The notes below the pieces were generated by a model that saw only the letters and a list, made by a program, of their open reading frames with translations, was not told where the DNA came from and ran no database searches. The position numbers and the translations under genes were made by a program. This document shows positions 1-12,300 of a DNA stretch of 64,000 nucleotides, piece by piece (positions within the stretch are counted from its first letter, which is position 1; every line of letters starts with the position of its first letter). The stretch is from Antedon mediterranea (taxonomy: Eukaryota; Echinodermata; Crinoidea; Comatulida; Antedonidae): the NCBI RefSeq assembly GCF_964355755.1, contig NC_092678.1, forward strand, positions 14,914,922 to 14,978,921, given 5' to 3'.

Positions 1-1235
1 TGTCACAAAATGAGACCAATTGTTTAAGTCAAATTTAAACAAACTTAATTTGTGTTTTATATGTAACATTAGGGTTGAGGGATGGGAAAGAGGATGGGTG
101 CAAAGAGGAACAATTTTTAAATATATTCTTTTATCCATTTAATAACCAAATATTAATTTTTTTCATGTTTTACAAATAATATACCACTAAACACAGTAAA
201 GCATTGCGATGTAATACTTGTTGAAACTATCACCGTCCTAGTCGATTGAAAAGTACAGTACATGTAACGACACATCACTACGACGTGTATTTGTTTATAT
301 AATGTAAAACAATTTGTGAAAACCACCTCTATTCGGGGCAAATAATAAATTCGATTTAATCGTCAATATATTAAATTATCTAACTCAACTAAATTAGTAG
401 GCCTAATGGTTTTCAATTGTTTCTTAGAGCCAATTCATACTTAAAGTTGGTTCCTACCCTACCCACCAAAGTTGTTGCGTTTAGGGCATGTGATGCACTG
501 TAGGCCTATCCTCTACTGGCTTTACAACGCTACTCATGCCAGTGAGGGAAGGGTGATGATGTGGGATGTTTAACTGCAATAATAAATATTTGTACATAAA
601 TATACGGCGACTGAAAACGCTAGCTCATTATCCCGCTCATTATCCGTTTAAAAAAAATGTATATCCAACCTCTGCAGCACAGATTGAAAAAAAAAATGGA
701 TCGAATTTCTGTTATGAGTATACAGTACTTGACTTTACGACGCCTGAGGGAATAGAAACTTGTGGAACAGAGATTGGAATGTTCCATTCATCGCAAATCA
801 ATACATTTGTAAAAACGTATATCAAATCTATCAAAACAGCATTTTTTAAAGAAAATCGGCCTGTCTTCAACATTATGATGCTGTACTCGAACTGTTCAAC
901 CGGTTTTCAGCTATTAAAAACAATTATCGTAGGAGGAGATAGGAAAATGCGAAGTGTCCTCGTATTATTGTGTGCGGGTATTTTTCAAATTGGACATCCA
1001 TTAGACAGTGTATACCACGATCGAAAAACACCCCTATTTGGGGCAAATCGTTGAACCTAAATTCGTTTTAATCGTCAATAACTAATTATCGAATTCAATT
1101 TAATTTGTAAACAGGGTTACATCAGGTGGTTAAAATTAGTACAGAAAGTACGAACCAACTTAACATACCATCGAGTAAACATTCTAGAAATAACGCGCGA
1201 TTTACTGAATTTTGCCCTTACGTAAATTTATAAAT
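1..1235 (+). repeat. Dispersed repeat family R, copy 1 (direct)
   Basis: This stretch recurs at the other end of the window (63207-64000, same orientation) and inverted in tandem at 49955-52015. Shared landmarks are the opening 'tgtcacaaaatgagacc', the run 'aggaggagataggaaaatgc' near 932-951 and 'cccttacgtaaatttat' near 1216. An open frame of 162 codons lies at 566-1054, but the other copies break it with frame changes, so I do not call it a gene. I see no upstream receptor exon here. Confidence 0.7.
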
Positions 1236-1625
1236 AGATATGTGATAATGAATTATGGAGATATGATTGATAATGTGATTTAACAAAATGGCGTATAAAT
1301 GACGTCATGGATGAGTGATTACGTTGAAAAGCTTATTAGGACTAAGTTAAAGCGTTTGAAAGACATTGTGAAATTTTTGTCATCATTGTCAGTCAACTTT
1401 TTGAAATAATTGTTACACAAAAAGTGTACAGAAACAATAATAATAGTAAAGATTTTATACAATAACAATAGGTGATCATTTTATTCTAATGATCACCTAA
1501 TAATTACAATAATAAATATTTTGTACAATAACAATAGGTGATCATTTTATTCTAAATGATCACCTAATAAAGCTTTTTGTACAATAACAATAGGTGATCA
1601 TTTTATTCTAAATGATCATCTAATG
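1236..1625 (-). mobile_element. Partial inverted copy of element A (Helentron-like) with triplicated end hairpin
   Basis: Read on the minus strand this matches the left part of the elements at 2569 and 20691, including the 'tgtaacaattatctcaaaaag' region and one TGACGTCA site at 1300-1307. Its terminal near-palindrome, with core 'aggtgatcattttattct', is repeated three times between about 1470 and 1620. Confidence 0.6.
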
Positions 1626-1949
1626 ATGAAATGAGGTGGTCTCTGAAAACGAGGAAGGTTTGTATGGAATAGACCCCAGATAACATGAATATTTTAAGAA
1701 TGATGTAGCTGCTTATTAATAGGCTTGCAGTTTTCACACAGCGTCCGGTAAATACAACAAAGGTGTACAATGTACTGTAAGATACAATCATGGTGCATCG
1801 GCTTTAGATTTTTTAACAATCGGGTTGTAGCATTGATTTTAAACAGAAACCCGTACTTTACAATATTTTATAATATACCTGTAATCTTAATCATCTCTCT
1901 AGTGTTATTGATTGTTAAATCAACGTTTTGTAATATTTTCTTACAAAAG

Positions 1950-2558
1950 GTTGCCCTCATGAAGTTGTTATGGCAAAAGGTGTGAATTACACATTTGAAT
2001 ATGCATCGTTGGGAATGTTGGCACATTCTCTAGAAGTATGTGGTGCAGGTGACAGTGAGTTCAATTAAAATTATAGATTTAGGCATGTGTGTTTTTCCCC
2101 AACAGTTTTAATATTGCGCCTGCAATTAAGTTGAATAATTTAAATGATTTATAAAAAAACTTCACGTATGTCGGTATAATAATACGGTATTAAACTCATT
2201 ATCGTACTGTAGTCATTCAAGATTCCGTGTATGTTCATACCAGAGAAGAGTGAAATGCATAATGCGGATTAACAAAGATTTGATTACCGTATTACTTGGT
2301 AGTGTGGAAAGATGAGATTTATTATGTTTATATTTCATATTTTTACCTCATGGAATTATTTGCCCCATTGCATGTAAAAAATAAATATGTATTGTTGTGT
2401 TATAAAATAAAATCAATATCAACTATTATTACACGCATTTCCTATTAGGTCCATTGGCCGAGCGGATGTGTAATCGCAATCTACATGGAGGAGTAGGAAT
2501 CTGGGAAGCAATTAAAGTGAAATTATGCGATAACTATACCATTGATGAGTTAGTAGAG
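1950..2558 (+). CDS. Receptor exons: Cys-rich stalk (hormone-receptor-like)
   Basis: Exon 1950-2048 enters in phase 2 after 'ttacaaaag' and leaves in phase 1 at a gtgaca donor. Exon 2449-2558 follows the acceptor 'cctattag' and leaves in phase 0 at gtaggc. Joined they read through VCGAG|PLAERMCNRN and GIWEAIKVKLC, a spaced Cys/Trp pattern like the stalk domain that precedes GAIN in adhesion GPCRs. Too short for a firm domain call. The donor lies only about ten bases before the left end of element A. Confidence 0.6.
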
Positions 2559-3283
2559 GTAGGCTAATAATTAGGTGATTATTTAGAATAAAATGATCAC
2601 CTATTGTTATTATATGAAAACTTTATTCTTCTTCTTATTCTTATTATTTATTTCTCTCTGTACAAGTTTGTGTAACAATTATCTCAAAAAGTTAAATGTC
2701 AATGATCACACATTTTTTTCACAAGGTCTTAATAATTTAACTTAATCATAATAAGCTTTTCAGTGTGATCACTCAAACGTGACGTCATTAATACGCGATT
2801 TTGTGAAATCACACTATCAATCATATCTCCATAACTCTTTATCACATATCAATGAAATTCACTATAAGTAAACTTCAAGTCTAGGTAAAAATATTAGCAA
2901 ATAAAAACTTGCACGTTTCAAGGTCATGTGCGTAAAATCGCGAGTTAAAAATTTAAAAAGCTCAAAATTAGGTTTTGATCAATTTAGAGCATGAATTAAG
3001 CTTTGTCTACACTAACAAACTTTATGTGCCAAAAAAATGTGATGTACCCATATATGGACATGTTGATCTTATATCACTACCATTTTAAGCATACCACTAC
3101 CATATATGGGCACATCAAATTTTTTTGACACATAAAGTTTGATAGTGTAGACAAGGCTTTAGGCCATTTGTGTTTTTCAAAAAATTACTACGCAAAAATG
3201 GGTTTTTGCGCACGCGATTATTAGAAAGCGTAAAAAATAAAATGTGATGCATAAACCACATTCTATTCACAATCCTTAGTACA

Positions 3284-3315
<32 letters not shown>

Positions 3316-6300
3316 TGAGGGCGTGAAACAACGGTTGGTTTTTAAAATTTTCTAATACTGCTGCTCTAAAGTCGAAGTTGAAATCTGTGTTGAAACTTGG
3401 TTTTTGAAATTGATCATCAGGTAGGCTCCAGTCAGTGTATTGTAACGCTAAGCCGTTACGTTGGTTCCCCACGAAAAACGATCGTATAGTAGGTTACTCA
3501 AATAAATTGAATCGACCATTCTATAATTTCCGTCTACTTTAATATTTGACATTAAACTTTTGTTGTAAAGAATCAACTTATCACCGATCGTGAAGATCTC
3601 GACCTTAGTTACAAGAAATATCAAAGTTTAATATCTCTGTTAGCTGTTTTCACAAATTTAAACTGATTTTACTGAGAAGATTGATACGTATTTTTAGCGC
3701 CTATTGTCAGATCAAAGGAATCGCCGCCCAGTGCAAGCTATTACGCAACACTGAAAGGACTATCAAGATCTTTTGTTTTCTTTTGTTTTTGTTCTTCACG
3801 CTTGATCGACTCTCGGTTTACAATAGCTTTTTGATACGACTAGGCGATGGCTGATAAGAAACAGAAAAAAAAAAACGAAAAAAAGAAGATATACAAATGC
3901 CAAGCTAATACAAATGGTATACATATGGAAAAAGAAATGGAGAGGATCGACATATCTGATTTTCCCCCAACACTAACAAAAATGGATTCTAAGCCAAACT
4001 CACAAACTGCTTGTTCTCCGCCAACCTTATTGAGAATCTGCGATGAATTCCCTCCAATAAATGAGCAACATCCTGGAACCTTTGATAAAAGGTTTAACAA
4101 TATTATTGTCAACTATATGGAAGAAAACTATGAGCCTAAGCTACAAATTGTAAGAACAGAAAATGAAAATCTCAGAACAGAAAACAAATCACTAAAATCT
4201 GAGGTTGAGTCTCTGAAACAAAGGCATCTAAAAATACACTGTCCCAAAAAAAAAAAAATGATGACATTTCTAAAATTAGAGCTGAGATCGACAAATCTAA
4301 TGAAAGAATGAAAAAATTGGAGAAGGAAAACAAAAATCTGAAACTTGACTTTGAGTCTTGGAGGTTATGGGAAAAACGGACAATGAACAAAGAAGAACAA
4401 ATAAAGACATTACGTCAACAAGTTACAGAAACGGAGCGTGGCTTATCCATAGCTAAAGACGAAATATATGAACTAAAAAGAACGCAAATTGCCATCGACA
4501 CCTCAGATTTTGAACTACAACGTAGGACGAGAAAACAAATAATGGAAAGTCACACAAGTTCTACGACAACGCAAACAAGGAAAGTTTCTTCTAACACAAA
4601 CGATTCTATTACACAAACTGAACAATTGATTGATAATCTGTTTGAGGAGCTTACCAACAGGCAGCCATCTTCTACTCCTTCAAAACTGACCAAATCAAAA
4701 TCATCTGCGTCTGCTGCATACCAGGATCAACTAAGCCAATATAGAAACAAACACAAACAGATACACTCTGATACAGCTTTAGATAAAAAAAATCTTGATT
4801 ATTGGAGATTCGATGATAAAACAGTTTAAACCAAAACGACTTAGCAGGTCAACAAATCTGAACGTAATCTGTCAGACAATGAGAGGCGCGAAAATTGATG
4901 ACATTGCACACAAGGCAGCTGTCAACAGAACATAATATGGATATAATTATTCTACACGCGGGAACTAATAACTCCTCAGATGACCCAGCCACTATTGCAG
5001 TAAAAATATCATCTCTCGGAGAATCTTTACAACCGAGAAGAGTAACAATCTCCTCGATAATTCATCAAAAACATGAATCTCTTACAGAATCTAAGCGTAT
5101 AAACGATGCCAATGACAAGATACGAGCAGTTGCTAGACAGCGAAATTGGGGCTTTATTGACAATAGTTGTATCATGTCAAAACACCTGTCTTCGGATGGA
5201 ACTCACCTAAACCAAATTGGAGTTGGGTCATTTGCCAAAAATGTTATAAACCACATCAATGGAAATTCGTGTGACGAATCTTTGTCTGTACCTGTGCCTG
5301 ACATACACCAGCCACAGTCGTCGATTTTTCATCGTGCGAATATGTATCAACGACAAACGGAAGCAAATCGTCCATTGGAGAATCATCAATTTCTACAAAA
5401 AAAACCCCACAGAGACCAAATACACCAAGAGTGGAGCCAGTACCTGGACACAGTCCACCGACTGCAAAAGGACACAGCGCCATAAGTACTCATTTTTCTA
5501 AATTAAAATTATGTGTACTTAATGCTCGATCCACGCAACGCAAAGCCTCAAGAAAAAGAGTGGAGCAAGTATCTGGAAATGGTGAGACGAGTACTAAATC
5601 CACAGAAAAACATAGGTCTATAGAAAAAGCACATATTAATTTTGGCGTTCTAAATGCACGTTCACTGCGTAAAAAGTGTGATGAATTTGTGGACTTAGTT
5701 GTTAGCTATAATCTAGATGTAGTGGCGGTGTCTGAAACCTGGTTAAGACCAGATGATGATCTTGTGATTGGAGATTTAACTCCACTAGGATATCGCTTTG
5801 TGCATGTCCCTAGGGTGGACAAAACTGGGGGTGGTGTTGGAATTCTGTCTAAGTCAAGCTTAGTTGTTAACTTGAAAACGGATGTACATAAATATGCATC
5901 ATTTGAGGCTATACATATTACGTCTAACTCGAAATCTCTTCGTTTAGTTAACATATATCGACCACCAACCTTGTCTGTTACAGAGTTCCTAAATGATTTT
6001 GAAAAAATTTTGTTTGACTTTATTCTCTTTTCGTCTGAAATTGTTTTCTGCGGAGACTTTAATATCCATATGGATAATAAAAAAAATGTGGCAGCGGATA
6101 GATTTAAAACACTGCTTAGATCGTTTGGTCTCCAGCAGCATATAAATGAACCCACACACTGTAGTGGGCACTGCCTCGACCTTATCATCACTAGAGATGA
6201 TCTACCTCTCTCGGATGTAAAGATACACCCTGGCCTGTCAGATCATTTTGCCATATTTTGCAAGTTTGATCTTAAACGGCCCACAACACACAAAACTGTA

Positions 6301-9300
6301 AGAAAAAGTTGCAACCTAAAACAAATTGATATTGAGAAATTCACAAATGACATTAAAGCCTGTGTGTCTAATATAACCGATGTAAGTGTAATTCTTGAAG
6401 ACAGTGTAGAAAGCTATTCTGATCTCAGAGCTGTACTTGATTTACATGCGCCAGTTCAGAACAAAACAATTAGGCAACACTTACCTAGATAAATGAAATG
6501 TAACGAGTTTAACTGAAGAAGAAAAAGGGATATGTGAAGGTAGTGTCACAATAAATGAATGTACCAATGCAATTAAAAAAATGAAATTAAATAAAACTCC
6601 CGGATGTGATGGCTTGACCGTTGAGTTTTATTTACATCTCTGGGATGACATTAAACACATTGTTTGTGACGCTCTAAATGCATGTTATTTTAACAATGAA
6701 ATGAGTTCTACACAGAAACGTGGTATTATAAGCCTATTATACAAAAAAGGTGATAAAAAATTGCTTGAAAACTGGCGTCCTATCACTTTATTAAATACAG
6801 ACTACAAAATTTTAACTCATATTCTATGTATGAGACTTCATAAAGTAATTGAAAATGTAGTTGACAATGACCAAAAGGGGTACATTAAAGGACGATTCGC
6901 TGGAGAAAACGTCCGTCTAATTAATGATATTCTGTATTATACAGCAGAAGAACAAATCGAAGGAGCTATTCTATCCCTTGATTTTAGAAAAGCATTTGAT
7001 TCTGTAAATAGAGATTTTATGTTTAAGGTACGTCTAAAAAAATTTAATTTTGGAGAATCCTTTCTAAAATGGGTAAATACAATTTATAGTAAATCTGAAT
7101 GTGTTATTGTTAATAATGGTTGGATTTCAGAAAGTTTTGAAATGGAATGCGGAATAAGACAGGGTTGCCCATTGTCGGCGTTACTCTTTATTTTAGTAGT
7201 AGACATTATGGCGTGTAATATAAGAAAAGATAAATGCTATAAAGGAATATCTTTACCTAACAATGATAATGGTGAGGAAGTTCGCATTGCGCAGCTGGCA
7301 GATGACACTGTACTCTTTGTGGGAAATGAAAAAAAGTATAGAGATTGGTTTAAACATTGTTAATAAGTTTGGTAAAGTGTCTGGTATGACTTTAAATAAA
7401 AAAAAAACCAACGCTATTTGGATTGGCAAAAATGTAAACAAAATTCAAAAACCATGCAGTCTAAATTGGGTTAATGAACCAATTAAGATTTTGGGTATTT
7501 ATCTGGGATATAATGAGAACAAATGCAGTGAATTAAATTGGGATAGTAAGGTGGCAAACTTAGAAATGCTACTCAATAGATGGAAAGGAAGAAACCTAAC
7601 CTTTTTTGGCAAAGTTACCATTTTAAAAAGTTTAGCTTTGTCTAAACTAACATACAATGCATGTATAATTGATGTACCAGATGATGTTATTTTTAAAATA
7701 AATAAATTGATATATAACTTTTTATGGAATGGAAAAACAGAAAAAATAAAAAGAAAAACTTTAATCGGTAAGATGATTAAAGGGGGCATAGGTATGCCTG
7801 ATTTCGCATTACACATAAACTCTCTGAAAATGATATGGGCAAGAAAATTACTGTGTAGAAAACACGTAAGATGGAAAATCTTACCACTATACTATTTTAA
7901 CAAATTTGGAACCGAACAACTAATTTTAAGTATGTCAAATATCAATTTTCAAAATAACATGGGCTTAGATAATATACCATCTTTTTATTATAATGTTCTA
8001 AAGTGTTGTGTTGAATTTAATAATATGAATAATGAAGGTACAATTAACGAGTATGAAGAAGTGATAAAGCAAAACTTATGGGGTAATAATGATATTAAAT
8101 ATAGAAACAAACCACTATTCTTTAAGAACTGGATAGATGCAGGTTTTAATCAAATTGGAGATATAATTATTTTCAATCGTCTAATGAAACCTATAGAAAT
8201 AATTAAACAATTACGTATTAAGAAAAACTGGATAGCTGAATTTGTTTCTCTAACCAGAGCTATTCCAAAAGAGTGGTTAAGTATAATTAAACATAATATG
8301 CCAAATATGAACCAATATATGAATGTGAATCTGGAATACAATATCAACAATATAATTAAGATGACAACAAAAGATGTTTATTCTAACTTTGTTAATAATG
8401 TTTTTATTCCCCCGAAAAGCATACTTAAATGGAATAACATATTTAATGAAGATATCAAGTGGTGTGATGTCTGGAAAAGAAAAGTGAAAAACGAAAAAAT
8501 TAAGAAATTTGCCCAATTGAATTACAAATTACTAAATAGAGTTGTACCTACAAATCTAAAACTGTATAACTGGAAACTGAAAAATAATAACATATGTAAC
8601 AATTGTGGAGTCATTGAAGACGAAAAACATATGTTTTATTATTGTAGACGTAATCAAATACTATGGGGAAAAATTGACAATATATTTAAAAAGCTAGATA
8701 ACAGCAGTAGCTCGTTCAAAGAACTCCTGTTAGGAAGTAAATGTCAATTAAAAAACCAATTGTATTCAATAGCTGTGTACGTCATATACATAATTAAAAT
8801 TAAAACTGAACTTAAAAAACCTGTATGCCAGAATCCCTGGATTCAGTTTAAATATATTTTAAAAGATATGAATACACTAGGCATGTTGTAACTTATAAGT
8901 GGCATCCATTTTTGTATTTTAAGATGTACAGTTTTTGTATGCATATAATCAAACCACTATGTATAAAGGTTAAAAGAGTAAAAATCAGAAAATAACGAAA
9001 AAAGTAGAAAACAGAAATTTAATGTATGAAAATGAAATGTGAACGAAATTTGTATGAAAGAATGAATAAAGGTGGTGGTTAACCACAAAAGAGAAAAAAA
9101 AACAATTAGGCAAAAGGAAGCTAAACCGTGGTATACCGATGAAATTCGACCTGAAAGGAAAGTACGTCGTCAACTTGAACGTAAATGGATGAAATCAAAG
9201 CTTCCTAAGGATAGACAGGAATACTGTGTTCAAAGATGCGTTGTAAATGGACTGATTGAAAAGGCCAAGACGCGGTATTACTCTAGTCTGGTTAGTGACT

Positions 9301-12300
9301 GCACAGGTGATCAAAAGAAACTTTTCAATATAGTAAATAAACTTTTACATCACTCCAAGTCATCGGTCCTTCCTTCGTCTGTCTCCGATGAAGCTCTTGC
9401 TGAAAGACTTTCTGTGTTTTTTGTAAATAAAATTAAATCAATTCGTGATTCACTAGAAAATGAAAATACTGGCGAAGTTATAACTGCTTCTGATAAATGT
9501 AATATATCTTATGGTTTAACTAGGTCTATACGGTTTTCTCAGTTCGAACCTGCAAGTGATGAGGAAATTTTAAAAATTGTCAAAAATTCTTCCTCTAAAT
9601 CGTGTGCACTTGTCCCGGTACAGACTTCACTGATTAAGAAATGTACTTCTGCATTTATTCCATTAATCACACATATTGTTAATAAGTCTCTTGAAAGTGG
9701 TTTTTTTCCCATAGTCTCTAAAAGTCACCCATGTTCGACCCACATTGAAAAAAACAGGTCTAGATCCCGAGATTCTGAAAAACTACAGACCTATCTCGAA
9801 TCTTAGTTTTTTAGGAAAAATAATTGAGAAGGTTGTTTCTAAACGGATTTTGTCGCATGTACAAAAACATGGCCTACTTGATCCGTATCAATCTGCCTAC
9901 AAAGCGCATCACAGTACTGAAACGGCATTACTTCGTGTAAATAATGACATCCTACGTGGGATGGATGATGGAAAGCTAACTGCTCTAGTATTATTAGATT
10001 TAAGTGCAGCATTTGATACGGTTGATCATTCTGTGTTGCTAAATAGACTCAGTACTTATATTGGTATTGAGGAACTGCACTTGATATGTGTCGGTCATAT
10101 TTGGAAAAACGACCTCAACACGTATGTATTGGTGATGCTATTTCAAAAGCTTCTTTTCTAAACTTTTCGGTACCACAAGGATCTGTTCTTGGGCCGCAAT
10201 GGTTTACTATTTATTTACACCCGATACGGGATATCATAAGTAAATATGATCTGTGCTATCATGTTTATGCTGATGATACTCAGATTTATATTTCTTTTAA
10301 ACCTACTATGAAACACAGTGACATTTCTTTGGAATTGCTCCAAAATTGTATCTATGAATTGCGTGTCTGGATGAAAAACAACTTTCTTAAATTAAATGAT
10401 GAAAAAACAGAATTTGTTCTCTTTGGATCAAAACAGCAGTTGGAAAAACTGCCACCAAGCTTTATTCACATTGGTGAAACCCAAATTGACCCGGCTAGGC
10501 AGGTTAGAAATCTTGGGGTTGAAATGGATGTGGGTATGACTATGATTTCCCATATCTAAAAAACTATTTCTGCGTCGTCTTTTCACTTGCGAAACATTCG
10601 AAGGATTAGCAAGTTTATACATGAGACAGCAGCTAAACAACTTGTTCATGCTTTTGTCACTTCACGACTAGATATGGGAAACTCTTTGCTATACGGGCTA
10701 CCACAAAAACAACTCCACAGGCTCCAACTGATTCAAAATACAGCGGCACGAGTTGTTAAAAAATTACCAAGATATGGACACATATCAAATACTTTGGAAA
10801 TATTGCATTGGCTCCCTGTTAGGTACCGCATTGTTTTTAAAATATTACTCTTTGTTTTTAAGTCTATAAATGGCTGGCTCCTGAATATATTTCTGACATG
10901 CTTAGGCTGTATGTTCCCGGACGTAATCTGCGCTCTAGTGACTCGCTGCTTCTACATCAGCCTAAGTATCACCACTCATGGGGTGACAGAGCATTCTCCG
11001 TTACTGCTCCTCGTCTGTGGAATGCTCTACCGAGCTCTATAAGATTTTGCAAAACTGCTGATACTTTTAAAAAATTATTAAAAACACATTTATTCATTAA
11101 GGCATATGGAAATCATGAGGTTTCTTAAAGTTGTTTAGACTTAGAATTGTTTTGTATACCTTTTCCTGGCCAGCATTATCTTTGGGGTGCCTCTGTCTTG
11201 GTTGTTGTCTCTGAGCACCCGGTCGTCTGTGGCAAGGCAAATGTGTATCCTGCTCCTTTGTTTGGTCACCTAGGTAGGGGTTCGGGACCGCGACAGAACG
11301 ACAACGGATGGGGACCCTCAACAGAAATTGCATTTTATTTGTCAGGAATGTGTATGATTTATTTCTTTTTTATTTTTAAATGCGCCTTGAGCACTCTGGA
11401 GTGGTATGTGCGCTATAAAAATCTTATTATTATTATTATTATTATTACATTTACCCATTTTGAGTCCAATCAGACTGAAAATGACGCTATACGAGCATGT
11501 TAAAAATGACAAAATGCGTACATTATTTCATAAAAGTTTTGAAAATGGTAAAAAATAGGCCTTTTTTAAAATGAAAATAACTCTTCAGAATGCAAGATGA
11601 CCCCAATTTTTTTAACTTATTCGGGAAGCCATTGAGTTGTAGATATGAATTCATGTACACATTTTACGTACAAAAAGTTGTGACGTCATCAAATGGCCAC
11701 TTAAATTTAAAAATTAGGATTTTTTATATTTGTGTATAGTTTATTACATTCAACAGAGCGCATCTCGGTTATTTGTGCTCGAATTTTGCATACATTTTAG
11801 TATGTACTTGCTTGATTATTTAAATTGTCAGTGTTTTCATTTTGATGACGTCATCACGCGTAAAAACTTGAATAACCTAGGTGACCTTAAAGATTATAAC
11901 TTATTATGAAAACTGATGAAATTTAGATATGAATTCATATAAAAATGAGGCCTATCGGATGTTGTGACGTTATCATATGGCCAGTTGAAGTTAAAAAGTA
12001 GTTTGTAACTTTCTTTAGTTAAAGTTATAAACATTTCAAAGAACGCGCATTGCGTTTCTACGTGCCAAATTCTATTCCAATTCTTATATTTATTTGCTCA
12101 ATTCATTATCTTTCGAAATTGTCATCTTCGCGTTTCTTTTAATAATTCCATCATATCAAAAATTTAGAACATGATGTGTGTCCCGTAATTTCACCTATGT
12201 TACACTGTATATAGATATACAGTATATACTGTTCATATTGTATATGGCATATAATAGGCACAACTCAGCCCTATAAGCTTATAATAGGATGGCAAACATA

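Noticed and set aside
566-1054. 162-codon open frame in repeat family R
   Set aside because: Other copies of the repeat break this frame by indels and no splice or domain evidence supports it.
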